This document shows, piece after piece, positions 12,053-22,719 of a DNA stretch of 64,000 nt; the stretch's first letter is position 1; every line of letters starts with the position of its first letter. The stretch comes from Eurosta solidaginis. Taxonomy: Eukaryota > Arthropoda > Insecta > Diptera > Tephritidae. The notes below the pieces were generated by a model. The model saw only the letters and a list, made by a program, of their open reading frames with translations. It did no database searches and had not been told where the DNA came from. Position numbers and translations under genes: made by a program. The stretch covers positions 242,351,832 through 242,415,831 of the forward strand of contig NC_090319.1 of NCBI RefSeq assembly GCF_040869045.1, given 5' to 3'.

Positions 12053-14130
12053 ATTTTGAGACCGTTGGTCCACCTCTAAATATTAATTTTAAGGACTCAA
12101 ATCCCAAGGACATATCTTAACGGATTTTCCACCCAAATTCGATTTGGAACGAAAACATGAAGAACGCTGAACAAAAGGGCCTCTACATGTATTTAAGTAC
12201 TGTCGTACTACATACCTAAATGTACATATAGTTAGTTCAAAATTTAACAGGGGGACTGGGTGTTAATTGGCTTAAACCGGTTATAATTTATAATAAAATG
12301 TAAAAATTTTGCGGGATGGTGTATTTGAGAGGGACGAACTAAAATATACAAAACCCCGATAAAGAGAAAATTTACATAATTTACAATTTTCGAACAACAT
12401 ATATATACATATTAGAGGTTTACGCCGATCACTTTAACGGCGGCGGCGGCGTAGGCTCTATTATATACCGGCGGCAGCGGCGTGGGCGGCGCGCCAGCGT
12501 ACGCCGGTGTTCTTACTTTAAAAAGCTTGATCTTTCTATTTAAAAAAAAAATAATATTTAGGAAACGTTTTGTTTGTATGTATTTGAGGAAATCCACGTT
12601 TTGGCCACTTCGGAAAGATCCAAGGATTTTACCTCAAAATCTCGCAGCTCGTTCAAAAATTTTCAGGACTAGCTCCTTGCGGACGGGTTTTCCCTCGTTC
12701 ACTTACTCCAGATTGGTTTCGTACCTCACCCCGGTCTTTTGAATTGGTGCTGCTGCGTCTGCTGAAAAGAAATAGAGATACAAAAAATGGTCACACTTTT
12801 GTCTGTATATCTTGCGCAAAGAGTAGTTTTATCTGGGGTTAACTCCTAATAATCGTCGCGAACACAATATCTTGGCTCTTTGGCGGTCACACACAAAGGC
12901 GACTTACGGTTGCTATTAATGGTCTATTAATACTCATGACTCTCGTTTTTAATTTCTACAACTCCCGATGTGTGAACAGTAGCAATCCCGCCAATCGCTA
13001 CCACGCCTCCTGACCCTCACACCTTTTGCCAGCAAAGAGGCTATAGGACTCCGACTTCGAAATCCTTCTACCTTCCTCGACGTCACTTTCATCTAGTTTT
13101 AGCTCCGAAGACTTTCTAACGGATGTTTTTGTCGCTATGCTGCCGAGCTACACCATAGAAACACCTTGAAACATTAGGGATTGACTATTCGGCCAAAGAT
13201 GCCGCCCCGAAACATAAGCAGTCTAAGTGGATGTCATTGCGTAACTCATGGGCGAACGTCGTATAATCCTCGGCGCATCTACATAATTAAAATTTTACAA
13301 GGACCCTGGATAAAATTTTTAAAACGTAGACCAACGAGTGCAGACGTTTGTGCTCACATTGATTTCAATACTCTTCGTTAAATCAAAACGATATATTAGA
13401 ACGAAAGTCGACCGATTTTTAGTTGAAAATGTTAACTGCTGTTTTCCGGACTTGTGATATAAGATCTCATTATGGATGACCGCGTAGCTTCAGTTTTCAG
13501 ACTAGTTCAACTGTCCACTACGTTAGGGTAGTAGCACACACGGTCATTAGTTCGACTGCTTGAGTGATATTCCGAAGGACAAAGCCTCATCTGGTAAATA
13601 TATGTGCCTACGTGCAACATTTGTAAAAGAAGCCGTAACGTCTAGGTGATATTTAAACTTGATTGATAGGCTATAACCACTTTGATTCACTCCAGGGGAC
13701 TAGTTTCGGATAGGGCCGCCAACTTTAGGAAATGTCGAACCGGGAGACTTGGGTGTTGAAGGATGAAGTGTCAAAATCAAAATTAACATAACAGACGCTT
13801 TTGTATAGTTTCGCAAATAAACAACAGAAGTTTGAATTTAAGCCCAAGTGATTTTTCAAACCCTTCTCATACGTACATATATCCTCAACTTAAGTATGAG
13901 GTAAGAATCATTTCAAAGGAGTGTTTATGCCCATAGAACCTACTAAAGGATTCTGCATCACTGATTTCGCTTATTCTTTTAGCCATTTTAAAAATCGGCA
14001 CCTTTTTTGGGTAATTTGCTTTTTTAACAACTTGAGGACAATTTGAAAACATGTTCATCTTGGGCCATTTTATTTGAATTCATTGTTCATTATTAATTGT
14101 TTTTAAAAATATGCAAAGTGAGTATATAAA
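12053..14130. other. Unassigned, with a GC-rich low-complexity patch
   Basis: About 12430-12510 is a (GGC)n-like patch (GGCGGCGGCGGCGTAGG) in otherwise AT-rich DNA. From 12590 to 13150 the base composition is closer to even, suggesting an old retroelement LTR or untranslated region, but I recognise no protein motif. Nothing was seen in 13400-14130. Confidence 0.4.
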
Positions 14131-14135
14131 TTTAT

Positions 14136-14289
14136 TATATGTGACCAGGCCTATGAAAAGGTGGCTTTTGGCTCAAAAAAATAATGCAAAAGAACAACTA
14201 CTAAGAAACTGAAGAAATGCATTGTTTATCTTTACAGCTGTTTCTTTTTTGAGTCATAAGCCACCTTTTCATAGGCCGGGTGACATATA
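14136..14289. mobile_element. 154-bp hairpin element (MITE-like)
   Basis: Terminal inverted repeats of about 43 bp. The left arm starts TATATGTGACCAGGCC and TATGAAAAGGTGGC; the right arm ends GCCACCTTTTCATAGGCC and GGGTGACATATA. A few mismatches remain. No coding capacity. The ends TATATGT and ACATATA could include a TA target duplication, so a Tc1/mariner-type origin is possible but unproven. Confidence 0.65.
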
Positions 14290-15017
14290 ACTTTTCTTTT
14301 AGTGTTTTGCTTTAATAACTTGGTGAATTGGGTAATGCAAAGGCCGTGTTAAGCTTTAATCGAAATCCCCTGTTTTTTAAATAATTTTTGAACAGATAGA
14401 AAGAGTTAAATTTCGCAATTAGTTTATTATAATTGGCAGTGATGTGCATCCGTTGATACCACTTTTGACCATATCCGACCAATTTTCGACATGAACAATA
14501 AATGGCCTAAACAGTCGTAAACGAGTAGAAAATATAGTAACGCGCCGGACGCCGACGCCGCCGCGCCTCTCTATCTCTAAACATATGTATGTACATACCA
14601 AAGATTGAGTAGGGTTGCTAAATAAGATAGCAACAAAATTTCGATGAAATTCGACTCTAAAAGGAAATTTAGCTTTACACATCAATATTTATTCAGAGCA
14701 GCAGCTTTGGTAAAACAAATCGGTATGCAATAGAATAAAACTTTTGAATAGATGCATAAAAATTAGAGCTAGTTTATTCTTAAAAACTTCAAATTTTCTT
14801 GTCGCCAAAACAATCGTCATCGCCAAATTGTATAATCCGGTATCTCTGGTTTGTAAATAATTCCAAATTGGCGACAAGTCACCAAAACTGGCCACCCTGA
14901 TATCGGGATATATTTGTTCAATCCTATTCTCATGCAATTGTCGAATACATACGTATGATTGTCGGATTTTGTCTTTTCTGGCTTTGTTTTACTGCATTGC
15001 TCGCAAAGTCTGTGCGC
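14290..15017. other. No gene recognised
   Basis: AT-rich sequence with a short GC-rich patch at about 14538-14575 (CGCCGGACGCCGACGCCGCC). Minus-strand frames here show no domain I can name. Confidence 0.4.
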
Positions 15018-15675
15018 ATGTGGCACAGGGATGATAAATGAGTTTTTTAATTTTGTACCAAACGAGGAAAACAATTGTACCAAATCATCCAAAAATGTAC
15101 CAAAAGTCTTGGGATGTGAATTTGAACCAAGCTAGAGCTATATTCTGCTTCTTTATCTAAAAACTGTTTTTAGTCAGTAAACTTTCTAACACAAATTAAA
15201 GATAGTATAACAGAGAAATATGATTTATGAAGAAATATTTTTCCAGAAAAAATAATAAAAGAAGTTTATCGATTGAAGCGTCATATATAAAAACATTTCT
15301 CTATTGAGTACCAGCAAGGAATATAAAATTAATATTTAAAAAAAAAAAAATAACAGCTGCATTCAATGCAAAAACGTTTCATAAAATTATTTTAGGTTCA
15401 AAAGATTTAGATTCATGTATAAAAGTTGACAAATTGTCGCCTACATCTATACTAATAACTCATGTTTCAATCACTACCTTAACAGTTCTTCTTCTTTGAG
15501 TTCTTTAAATACTTCAGTTGACAAAAAGCTTTTTTCGTATATATATTATGACAACTATTGTTATTTAATTTCATTAAGTCTTTAGTTTTTATTTATATTT
15601 AAATTCGAAACTGTGTTGTTTGAGTTCTATTTCTACACTTAGTTTTAATTAAATTTTGTATGGAAAATATCCTTT

Positions 15676-17300
15676 CTACAGTATGCCTTGAATTATTCTA
15701 TAAATATTGGAAAACATTTGCGCATTTAATTTATTTTTAACCGATCTTAATTCTTCTCGAAAGCTGCATATATTTAAATTCTTGAATTTTTTAAGGCTCT
15801 CATGCTCGGCTAAAGATATAAATTCAGAATTAGTTTTCCCTATTTTATCAAATGCAGATTTCGGAAACAAGTGCATTACTAAAGGCACAATACTATTTGT
15901 TTCACTGCTTAAAATACTTTTTGGTGAAAGCTTTGCAGCCCACAACAAAGTTCTGTCATTCAAATTTACTTTCTTTAATAAAGTACTACAAAACTGTATA
16001 TAAAATTGTTTAGCACAGGTCTTAAATATGTGTGTGTCATCGTTTTCGAAAAGGTTGTTTGATAGAATAAAATCCACATTAACACCGCAGTAAACTTTAC
16101 CTGGGGTTAAGTGATTTTCGTCTGAATCGATATTTAACATCCAAATAGGACTGGAGTCTAAATAAGATTTTTTTATAAAATTTTTAATTTAGTAATAAGT
16201 AAATGTATGCCAATATCTTCAGACTGCATTTCTATATTCACATTATTTATTTCACTAAAAATATAACAAAGAAATGTAAAATATACTTTATAAACAGGAC
16301 TTTGAAAATTTTCAGATATGAGGTTAATATTTTGATTACTGCTTTTATTTTCAAATCCGTAAAGATTAAAATAATAATTGAGGGCATCCCATTGCTCAAG
16401 AATTCTATCTATGACTGCTTGTCTAGAAAGCCGCCTTGTGGGGCGTACTTTAGTATAACATGCATTTCTGTACCGGAATGTTCTTGAAAACTCTGAAAGT
16501 CTGCCCTCCTAAGGGGGCTGTTACAAAAATGAGAGTTTACGTCTTTTAAAAATGTATCAATTTTGTTGGGAAATACATCAAAAGCGGCCATTGAAGCCAA
16601 ATTTAAAATGTGACAAACACATCCATTAGCATGCAGATTTGGAACAACTTGCTTCAGCATTGCTTGCACTCCGCTTTTTGCTCCCATCATAAACGAGGAA
16701 TTGTCGGCAGTGAAATCAATAATTTTTTCAAGTGGTATTGACTGGTCTTTCAAAGATTTAATAATGGCATAAAAATACCCTCCGTCCTACTATCGGTCAA
16801 AGGTATCAAATCTAAAAATCTATCAATGCCCTTTTTATCAAAAATTCGAATAAATAGCCAAATTTTTTGATATACATATATCAGTCGTTTCATCTATTAT
16901 TAGAGAGTATAATTCTTCTCATGGCGGAACGATACAAGGTGGCAGCATGGTGACATACCTACAAACATAAATAAAAATCCCATGTACTTTGTTTTTGTAA
17001 ATTAGATGGACAAATGTCAAAATCGTACTGCGCCGGAAGTTGATGTATCAAATCAAATAAAAAAAAGTTTATAATCAGCTGTTCTATGCTGCCACCTTGT
17101 ATCGTTTCACCATGATTCTTCTGACAAAATGCAATTATGGATTTATAATTTCCTTGCCCTGTTATTTGAGTTATTATATTCTGTGCTTTAATTCTATTTA
17201 TGCAAAATTTGTTCAAAATGTTAGAATCAGTTATGCTAATTTTCATAAGCATATTTAAATGATCCATAATTGCAAGTGGCAAATTGTGCTCGGCAACAAA
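15676..17300 (-). pseudogene. hAT transposase (KIAA1586/ZMYM-like)
   Basis: A DDE transposase relic of a hAT lineage resembling KIAA1586-type proteins. From the N side: LPLAIMDHLNMLMK and INRIKAQNIITQ (17120-17290), then SLIIDETTDICISKNLAIYS at about 16860-16915, DSRTEGIF, then the block FTADNSSFMMGAKSGVQAML with NGCVCHILNLA (16600-16720), RILEQWDALNYYF near 16380, and a C-terminal part with AEHESLKKFKN. The pieces lie in several frames with stops and a MITE insertion, so the gene is dead. No BED finger was seen upstream. Confidence 0.85.
16920..17114. mobile_element. 195-bp MITE nested in the hAT transposase gene
   Basis: TIRs of about 31 bp: the left starts CATGGCGGAACGATACAAGG and continues TGGCAGCAT; the right is its inverse with three mismatches, ending CGTTTCACCATG. 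It is flanked by the exact 8-bp duplication ATTCTTCT (16912-16919, 17115-17122). Eight-base duplications and CA-starting ends suggest hAT mobilisation. It is younger than the host element. Confidence 0.93.
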
Positions 17301-17512
17301 ACAACTGAACTTTCTTTTTTAACTATATATTTTCTTCGAAAAATTTACAAATTTTTTGTACATTCAGAGCTGCTTTGCAAATGACTAGAAGTGTAGTGCT
17401 GTATTTTACAAAAATGTACCAAACATGTCAATATAGTACCAACGTACTTTCGGGAAGCGTAATGTACCAGAAAAAGTACAAATGTACCATGATTATCATC
17501 ACTGATGTGGCA

Positions 17513-18195
17513 TGGTTGAAAGCAAAAGCAAAATGGTAATATGGCTTTTTGGAGCGCACATAAATCATAGGAGATACGACACCATGTTAAATTTGAACTC
17601 TTCTCATTTGCTCACCCAACTTAGCTAGTTTTGCGCTGCACATTCACCCCATTGTACGAGTAAAGCTATATTTGCTTACCATACGAAATACGTATATACG
17701 CACATACACTCGTATACATATTTATACAGAAATAGACTATATGCAATAAGCACGAGAAAAACTATTCTCCAGTTGTTGGTAACCACTTAATTGTCAACCG
17801 ATCTTTTGGATTGTGCATTTACTCCTTCGTATTCCTTGAACAGTCCTTATTTCAAAAAGTTTTGAAAATTTTTTAATTGACGTGAACGTTCCCCCCTGAA
17901 GGAATTTGCTTGCAATGTTGAGATTCCACTGCGGTGGTCAAAATCTTAGTAGTGGACATACTAAAAAAGAATAGATTGAAAAGGTGCCTGTAATCGCTTC
18001 TATAAAAAAATAATTTTCCGCCCTTATAGCCCAAATATCAAACAAATCAAATCGTTAGTCAGATAAACAAATATTTAGAAAAACTACAGCGAATTCTGCG
18101 CGGTCAAAAACTTGGTAGTAGAACAAATTATAAGTAAAATGTTGACATAACTTTTATGTAATGGTGGTTTTACTTTTTGTTATACATTGGGTGTT
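17513..18195. other. No gene recognised
   Basis: AT-rich DNA. No repeat family or coding trace identified. Confidence 0.45.
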
Positions 18196-18199
18196 AATC

Positions 18200-18870
18200 A
18201 ATATTTAAATTAGTTTTTAGTTGCATGACCTTTTTTCTTTAGAAAGGCAGCACAACGACGTGGCACTGAGTCAACAGGTTTTTGGCATATTTCAACCGAA
18301 ATCGACTCGCATGTGTTTTTTACAACCTCCCATAGTTGCATATCGATGTTGGCTTGAGTTGGACTACTGCCTCCTTGACATAAACTCACAAATTTTCAAT
18401 AGGGTTTACATCAGGTGACTGTGGTGGCAATTCCAAGACGTTGATCTGGCCGAAGGTCAATCCAAATATTCTTGGGCAATTCGAAGTCCCTTTTGTACAT
18501 GCGTGTTTAGTCAACAACGGTACTTCTATTGGACTGTGGGACTGCGCTAACGCAAACACCGACAAACAGTTTCAACGTTTGTAGACACTTTTAAGGCATC
18601 TTTTACCTCAGTGCCAGTCGCAAATGGAAACTGCTTTGAGTATCTGGCAACGGTCTTAACTTTTCTAACCGACATTGCGGGCTTTCTTCCACACTTTTTG
18701 TCACTTGGTAGGTACTTTTAGCTATTGTGTACCATTGTTGGTGAGCAACCAATGATATTTTTCACTTCCACATAAGTTGTGCCATCAGCAATCAATTTTT
18801 TGTATGAGGGCGCGCTGCTAAGGTGTGCAATTTATCTTCCTCGACATTGCTGAACAAGGACTTATAAAAA
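18200..18870 (-). pseudogene. Tc1-like transposase relic
   Basis: On the minus strand a helix-turn-helix-like N-terminal part is readable: LIADGTTYVEVKNIIG, KKCGRKPAMSVRKVKTVARY and FATGTEVKDALKVS. The C-terminal catalytic block LPPQSPDVNPIENL has a stop where the usual W of NPIENLW would be. After it comes QCHVVVLPF in place of the usual final PRRC motif. The middle of the catalytic domain is deleted, and frameshifts and stops are frequent. TIRs were not located. The Tc1 family assignment rests on DVNPIENL and the HTH-GRKP arrangement. Confidence 0.8.
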
Positions 18871-18909
18871 TGTGACCATTCGTTAGAGAATATCAATTAA
18901 ATAAGTCTT

Positions 18910-19376
18910 AAGGCTTGGTTTCCTCGAAAGCGGTGCTGCTATAAAGCGGTCGTTACATAGCTGTAGAGTACGTTGTCCAAAATGTTGCAACGTAAAAGTT
19001 AGAAGACGGTGGAGTTCACCGTAACGTTGTATAGTGAGTGGTAGGGCAAAAAATATTACGGCCGTCATGACGGTACCAACTCGTTCTTCACCGTTTTTCT
19101 AACCGTCATGCACAAAGCGGTAAACAATTTGTTAAATGTTTGAGTTATTTAAATAAATAAATTAAAACTGTTATAAACTATTTTTAATTTAAATTTAAAA
19201 AACAAAACAAAAGAAACGCCCAAAAGTTTTGAAAATGGTGAAATCAGATTGGCATGAATGGGCTGCGACGATGGACCAACTTTACAACAAAGCTGTGCCG
19301 CTGAAGACGGTAGGTAAAGCGGTGGATATTTAACGCCGTAATATAGCGGCACCGCTTTTCGAGGAAACCAAGCCTT
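18910..19376. mobile_element. MITE with GGCTTGGTTTCC-type TIRs, copy 2
   Basis: The best-preserved copy of this family. The left end AAGGCTTGGTTTCCTCGAAA, then GCGGTGCTGCTATA, is inverted at the right end as TATAGCGGCACCGCTTTTCG, then AGGAAACCAAGCCTT. Length 467 bp. The internal palindrome CCGTCATGACGG is kept. No transposase and no clear target duplication here. Confidence 0.85.
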
Positions 19377-19491
19377 TAGTGTAGTATGTTTTACAGTGGA
19401 TACCGAAAAACTATTGTGACAAAGAAACTTGACACTTACACTACATGAAATGAGCTATTGGCACTACTTAGATTTTATCATATCGAAGTTA

Positions 19492-19760
19492 AAACCATGG
19501 TTCAACTATATGGTTGGCTCATCTGTACAATAACAAAATATATCTGTTCAAATTGTCAAAATCTGTGTATTGGTGTTCGTGCGAATGGCATGGAATGGAA
19601 ACATAAAACTTAGGAGTTGTTGTATGTGTAAGAAAATGTTGCCAATGTGTTGGTTTCATTTTGAGTTTGTCATCTCCTTTTGACAATCCCATCGACCATG
19701 CAATGAAATAAATAAAATCAACTGACGAGATGAGCCAACCATATAATTGAGTCATGGTTT
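19492..19760. mobile_element. 269-bp TIR element (MITE), second family
   Basis: The left arm AAACCATGGTTCAACTATAT, then GGTTGGCTCATCT, is the inverse of the right arm AGATGAGCCAACCATATAAT, then TGAGTCATGGTTT, with about four mismatches in 33 bp. No coding capacity, and no target duplication found. No other copy seen in the window. Confidence 0.7.
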
Positions 19761-19849
19761 ACACATACTTACATCAGTAAAAAGAGTCAAAATATTTACA
19801 CAGAAAGTAAAAAAAAAAAAACTAAAGCTATAAAAACCATTTTAGTCGG

Positions 19850-20215
19850 AGAAAAATGCGAAGATTGAGACTAATACCCTTGAAGCCGGGTTTAATGTTC
19901 AAATAATCGCCCTTTCGCTTACGCAATGAGAACAAAATTGTGCTATGGAGTGCTTTACAGTCCGTTCAATCTACACATTCCGTGAAATCCGTACAGCGGT
20001 GATTTGTCCCATCCAATAGGTGTAATCGCTCACGATAGTCATCAGTATGTTCTAGTGAAAGTCAAATTGTTTGTTCAGCATTTAATTTTTCTCCTTTATG
20101 GGAGTATTCTCGTTTTGCTTTGTAAATGGTGTTCTGGTGATATAAGGAGACATCCCGTGGCAATTTCTTCCAACACTTAACGGGATCTTTTCGTCATTTA
20201 AAAAGCTCCACTGTT
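19850..20215 (-). pseudogene. Unidentified coding relic
   Basis: One minus-strand frame reads as ordinary soluble protein for about 115 codons apart from two stops. Segments include KDPVKCWKKLPRDVSLYHQN, KAKREYSHKGEKLNAEQT, (stop) LSLEHTDDYRERLHLLDG, RCTDFTECVD, (stop) TDCKALHSTILFSLRKRKGD and YLNIKPGFKG. I do not recognise the family. Absence of introns and of adjacent TE motifs would fit a processed pseudogene or an unfamiliar TE gene. Confidence 0.4.
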
Positions 20216-20539
20216 AAATTTTATTCGATCAACTTCGTAAATTTGACTTAAAAACTATAACTAACTGTCTTGAATAAAGGTATGACGACGCCTTCTTAGG
20301 CCGCTCGAATCTTTTTAAAAAAAGATGTTGTGATGAAATTTACTATCCATCTTTCGTTTTCAAAGAGAGTTACCCTAATAAAAATCACAAAATTGGTCCA
20401 TAAACACGCACACTTATAAATAAAAAAATACACATACAGAACACACAAAGAAATTCGAGATCCGCTTTTACCATGTATTTGGTGATGAAATGTACATACA
20501 CTGTTCATAAAAATATATTTACCCAGAAATTTCGGATAT

Positions 20540-20750
20540 TAATTAATGGAGTGAGGACGATCGACTTCGCTGTTTCTCGAGATGTTTTCATATGCAGCCA
20601 AAAACTCAAATGATAAAAGATCGATAGAGCTACATGGCTGTCCTCCACAACTTCGGCGAAAGACGGAAGGTTTCAAATCCGGTCGAATTTCCGTCAGGAT
20701 AAAGACAGAACTGGTAACTAATATTCAGAGAGTGCTTAGATTCTGGGGGG
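20540..20750 (+). pseudogene. RTE-like LINE endonuclease fragment
   Basis: Reads NGVRTIDFAVSRDVFICSQK and DRATWLSS, the pattern of the apurinic endonuclease domain of RTE-like LINEs (normally followed by NQIDHV, which is lost here). Two stops lie between the segments. The downstream part is frameshifted. It may belong to the same family as the RT fragments at 20-300 and 49345-50080. Confidence 0.6.
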
Positions 20751-21843
20751 ACGACTTCTAAGTCATCTTAAGAGGAGACAGCGTTGAATCACCGCAATTG
20801 TGATACTGTCCCACCCATCCTTCACCATAATTGCGACTAAAGCATTCCACGGTGGGTACGAGTAAATCGTACAAATGAAAATAGAAACATGCTCTTGAAA
20901 TATTTGTATATGTGCGTCAGTTTGTACGGGACACCATCCTCCCCCTCCCGTGGATCCGCCACTGGGCTGGCCAATCACTTTATAGGTAGCTATGAGCGTG
21001 GCTTTTCCTTTGCTCCAAGTGCTGCCAGCGAGGGCTTGAGGATTTTTTTAGGGGTCTGAACTTTAGTCAATACTGCGGCTGCGTTCTCGCCATATTGATG
21101 CATGCAGTATTTATGGGTGTTAGATAATTTGTAACGTAATGTCATCGACATGGATGTCCGATATAGTCCCCGTCGTAAATAAGGTCGCCGAAGATTTGGT
21201 GGGTGATAGTGCCAAATTACGCGAGGTACAAACATTTCAAATTCGTCTGCCGGTTTCGTCTTCAATGGGGTTACCCCTTTCAAGCTATTACGAAAATTAT
21301 CGCAACTTTCCATTCCTATTAGAATTTTTCACAATAGGTTTTGTTAAAATTTCAAAATCAAATTAACGTGTACTCCGCACTATGGGTAATTTTGGGTAAA
21401 CTTTTCTCAAAATTATTTTCTTCCCAACAGTAACAGCTGGAGATGTCATTGAAAAATTGTTATATAGAACATTTCTTTGTAAAAATTTCCAAACTAAGTG
21501 TTTAGAAATGGTTTAGAAAACCAATAGTTTTCATGTTTTAGCTGCAAACAACCAAACAATTGTTGCTTTTTTACCTCAAGACTATACTTATTATGTGTTA
21601 AAAAGACAGCCGCGATTCCAAAAAGCACTAATTCAAAAATACAATCAAAGCTAATGCCAAGTCCACATACTTTCTACTTAGAAAAAAGTCCAATTAATTA
21701 AAAGTTTCAAAACTAAAGGCCGTTCGCACCATCTCTAGGTTAGTTTCGTTTTCACTAACACAGAATGACGAACTTCAAGTTAAATCGTTAACTGTGAATA
21801 TTTTGTAGAACGAGTCGCAAAAGTCTATTGTTAAAACACGAAA
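20751..21843. other. No gene recognised
   Basis: Contains open frames of about 70-107 codons on both strands between 20760 and 21370, with overlapping antisense frames and no domain I can recognise. The remainder is AT-rich. Confidence 0.35.
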
Positions 21844-22719
21844 TCTAATATATAACATCCTTCTGTCACGGTTTTAGAGGCTTAACTCCTCCGAAACAGC
21901 TGAACCGATTCTCATGAAATTTTGTGAGCATATTGGGTAGGTCTGAGAATCGACCATCGTCTACCTTTTTTTCGCTACGTGCCTAGGGTCTTGAGATCAA
22001 AACGTGGACCCGTGTACCCCTAGAATATGTTTATACAATATGGATATCAAATGAAAGCTGTTGATGACTGCTATAGTACAGGATAATTTTCATACAACTG
22101 GGAGGCTAGGGTCTCGATATATAGCCCAAAACGTGGACCCGGGTACCCCTAGAATGTGTGGGTATTATGGATATCAAATGAAAGCTGTTGCTGAGAGCTC
22201 TAAAGTTCATTGTGATATTCGATTTAGTCGCATCAGCCTGGCAAACCTGATAAATATGCATGCGAAGCCGAAATAACGACAAGAATTAATAATAACCACA
22301 TACCTATTTACATACGTTCTATTCGATTTCGAAATTTCGTATATAAATTTGCCTATATTAGTATTTACTATGCTTTTTTCCGGGAAGTATACCAGAGACG
22401 GACTGGGACTGGGATTAGGACTAGGACTGAGATTGAGACTGAGACTCGGAATGGGACTGGAACAAAATACATACTACCCTATGGGACTGGCAATAAGAGA
22501 TGAAGAAGAAGGGGAAAAACTTGAGAAGAGAAAAGAGGGAAGGAGTCTGAGAAAGAGATAGAATGAGTCGAAGATGGAGATGAAGCGAAAAAGACGGAGG
22601 GAGGGGTGAATCAAAAGATTAGGAAAAAGTGAAGAGCGGTAGGGCAGAGTTAGACGGAAAAAGCTTATTAAAATGTTTGCAGATAGTCCAAATTTAGGGC
22701 AGAACGCCGGGTCTGCTAG
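21844..22719 (+). mobile_element. Non-autonomous Helitron (TCTAATATATAA...CTAG), copy 1
   Basis: Starts TCTAATATATAA after an A and ends GTCTGCTAG before a T, the Helitron rule of insertion at A|T. The 5' block CACGGTTTTAGAGGCTTAAC and the internal blocks CGTGGACCCGGGTACCCC and GATATCAAATGAAAGCTGTT recur in the copies at 27330, 57771 and 61934. The 3' hairpin is damaged by a small deletion compared with the 61.9-kb copy. The GGACTG minisatellite near 22396-22460 gives a spurious Gly-Leu open frame. No transposase: it would depend on an autonomous Helitron. Confidence 0.9.

Larger units (their letters stand above)
15026..17504 (-). mobile_element. Full-length hAT transposon, decayed
   Basis: Flanked by the 8-bp direct repeat ATGTGGCA (15018-15025 and 17505-17512). 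The element begins CAGGGATGATAA and ends TTATCATCACTG, imperfect TIRs starting with CA as in hAT elements. Copies of GTACCAAA and close variants cluster just inside both ends. The 2479-bp element contains a transposase pseudogene on the minus strand and a nested 195-bp MITE at 16920-17114. The target duplication and coding relic agree on hAT. Confidence 0.93.

Noticed and set aside
12412..12597. Open frame across the GC-rich patch
   Set aside because: Low-complexity GGC repeat translated as Ala/Pro-rich sequence. Opposite strand is equally open, and no domain is present.
20760..21370. Several 70-107 codon frames on both strands
   Set aside because: Mutually overlapping sense/antisense frames without recognisable motifs. 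I could not tell them from chance.
22349..22561. Open frame with Gly-Leu repeats (also at 62676-62930)
   Set aside because: It is translation of a GGACTG-type minisatellite inside the non-autonomous Helitron, present in several copies in shifting frames. Not a gene.
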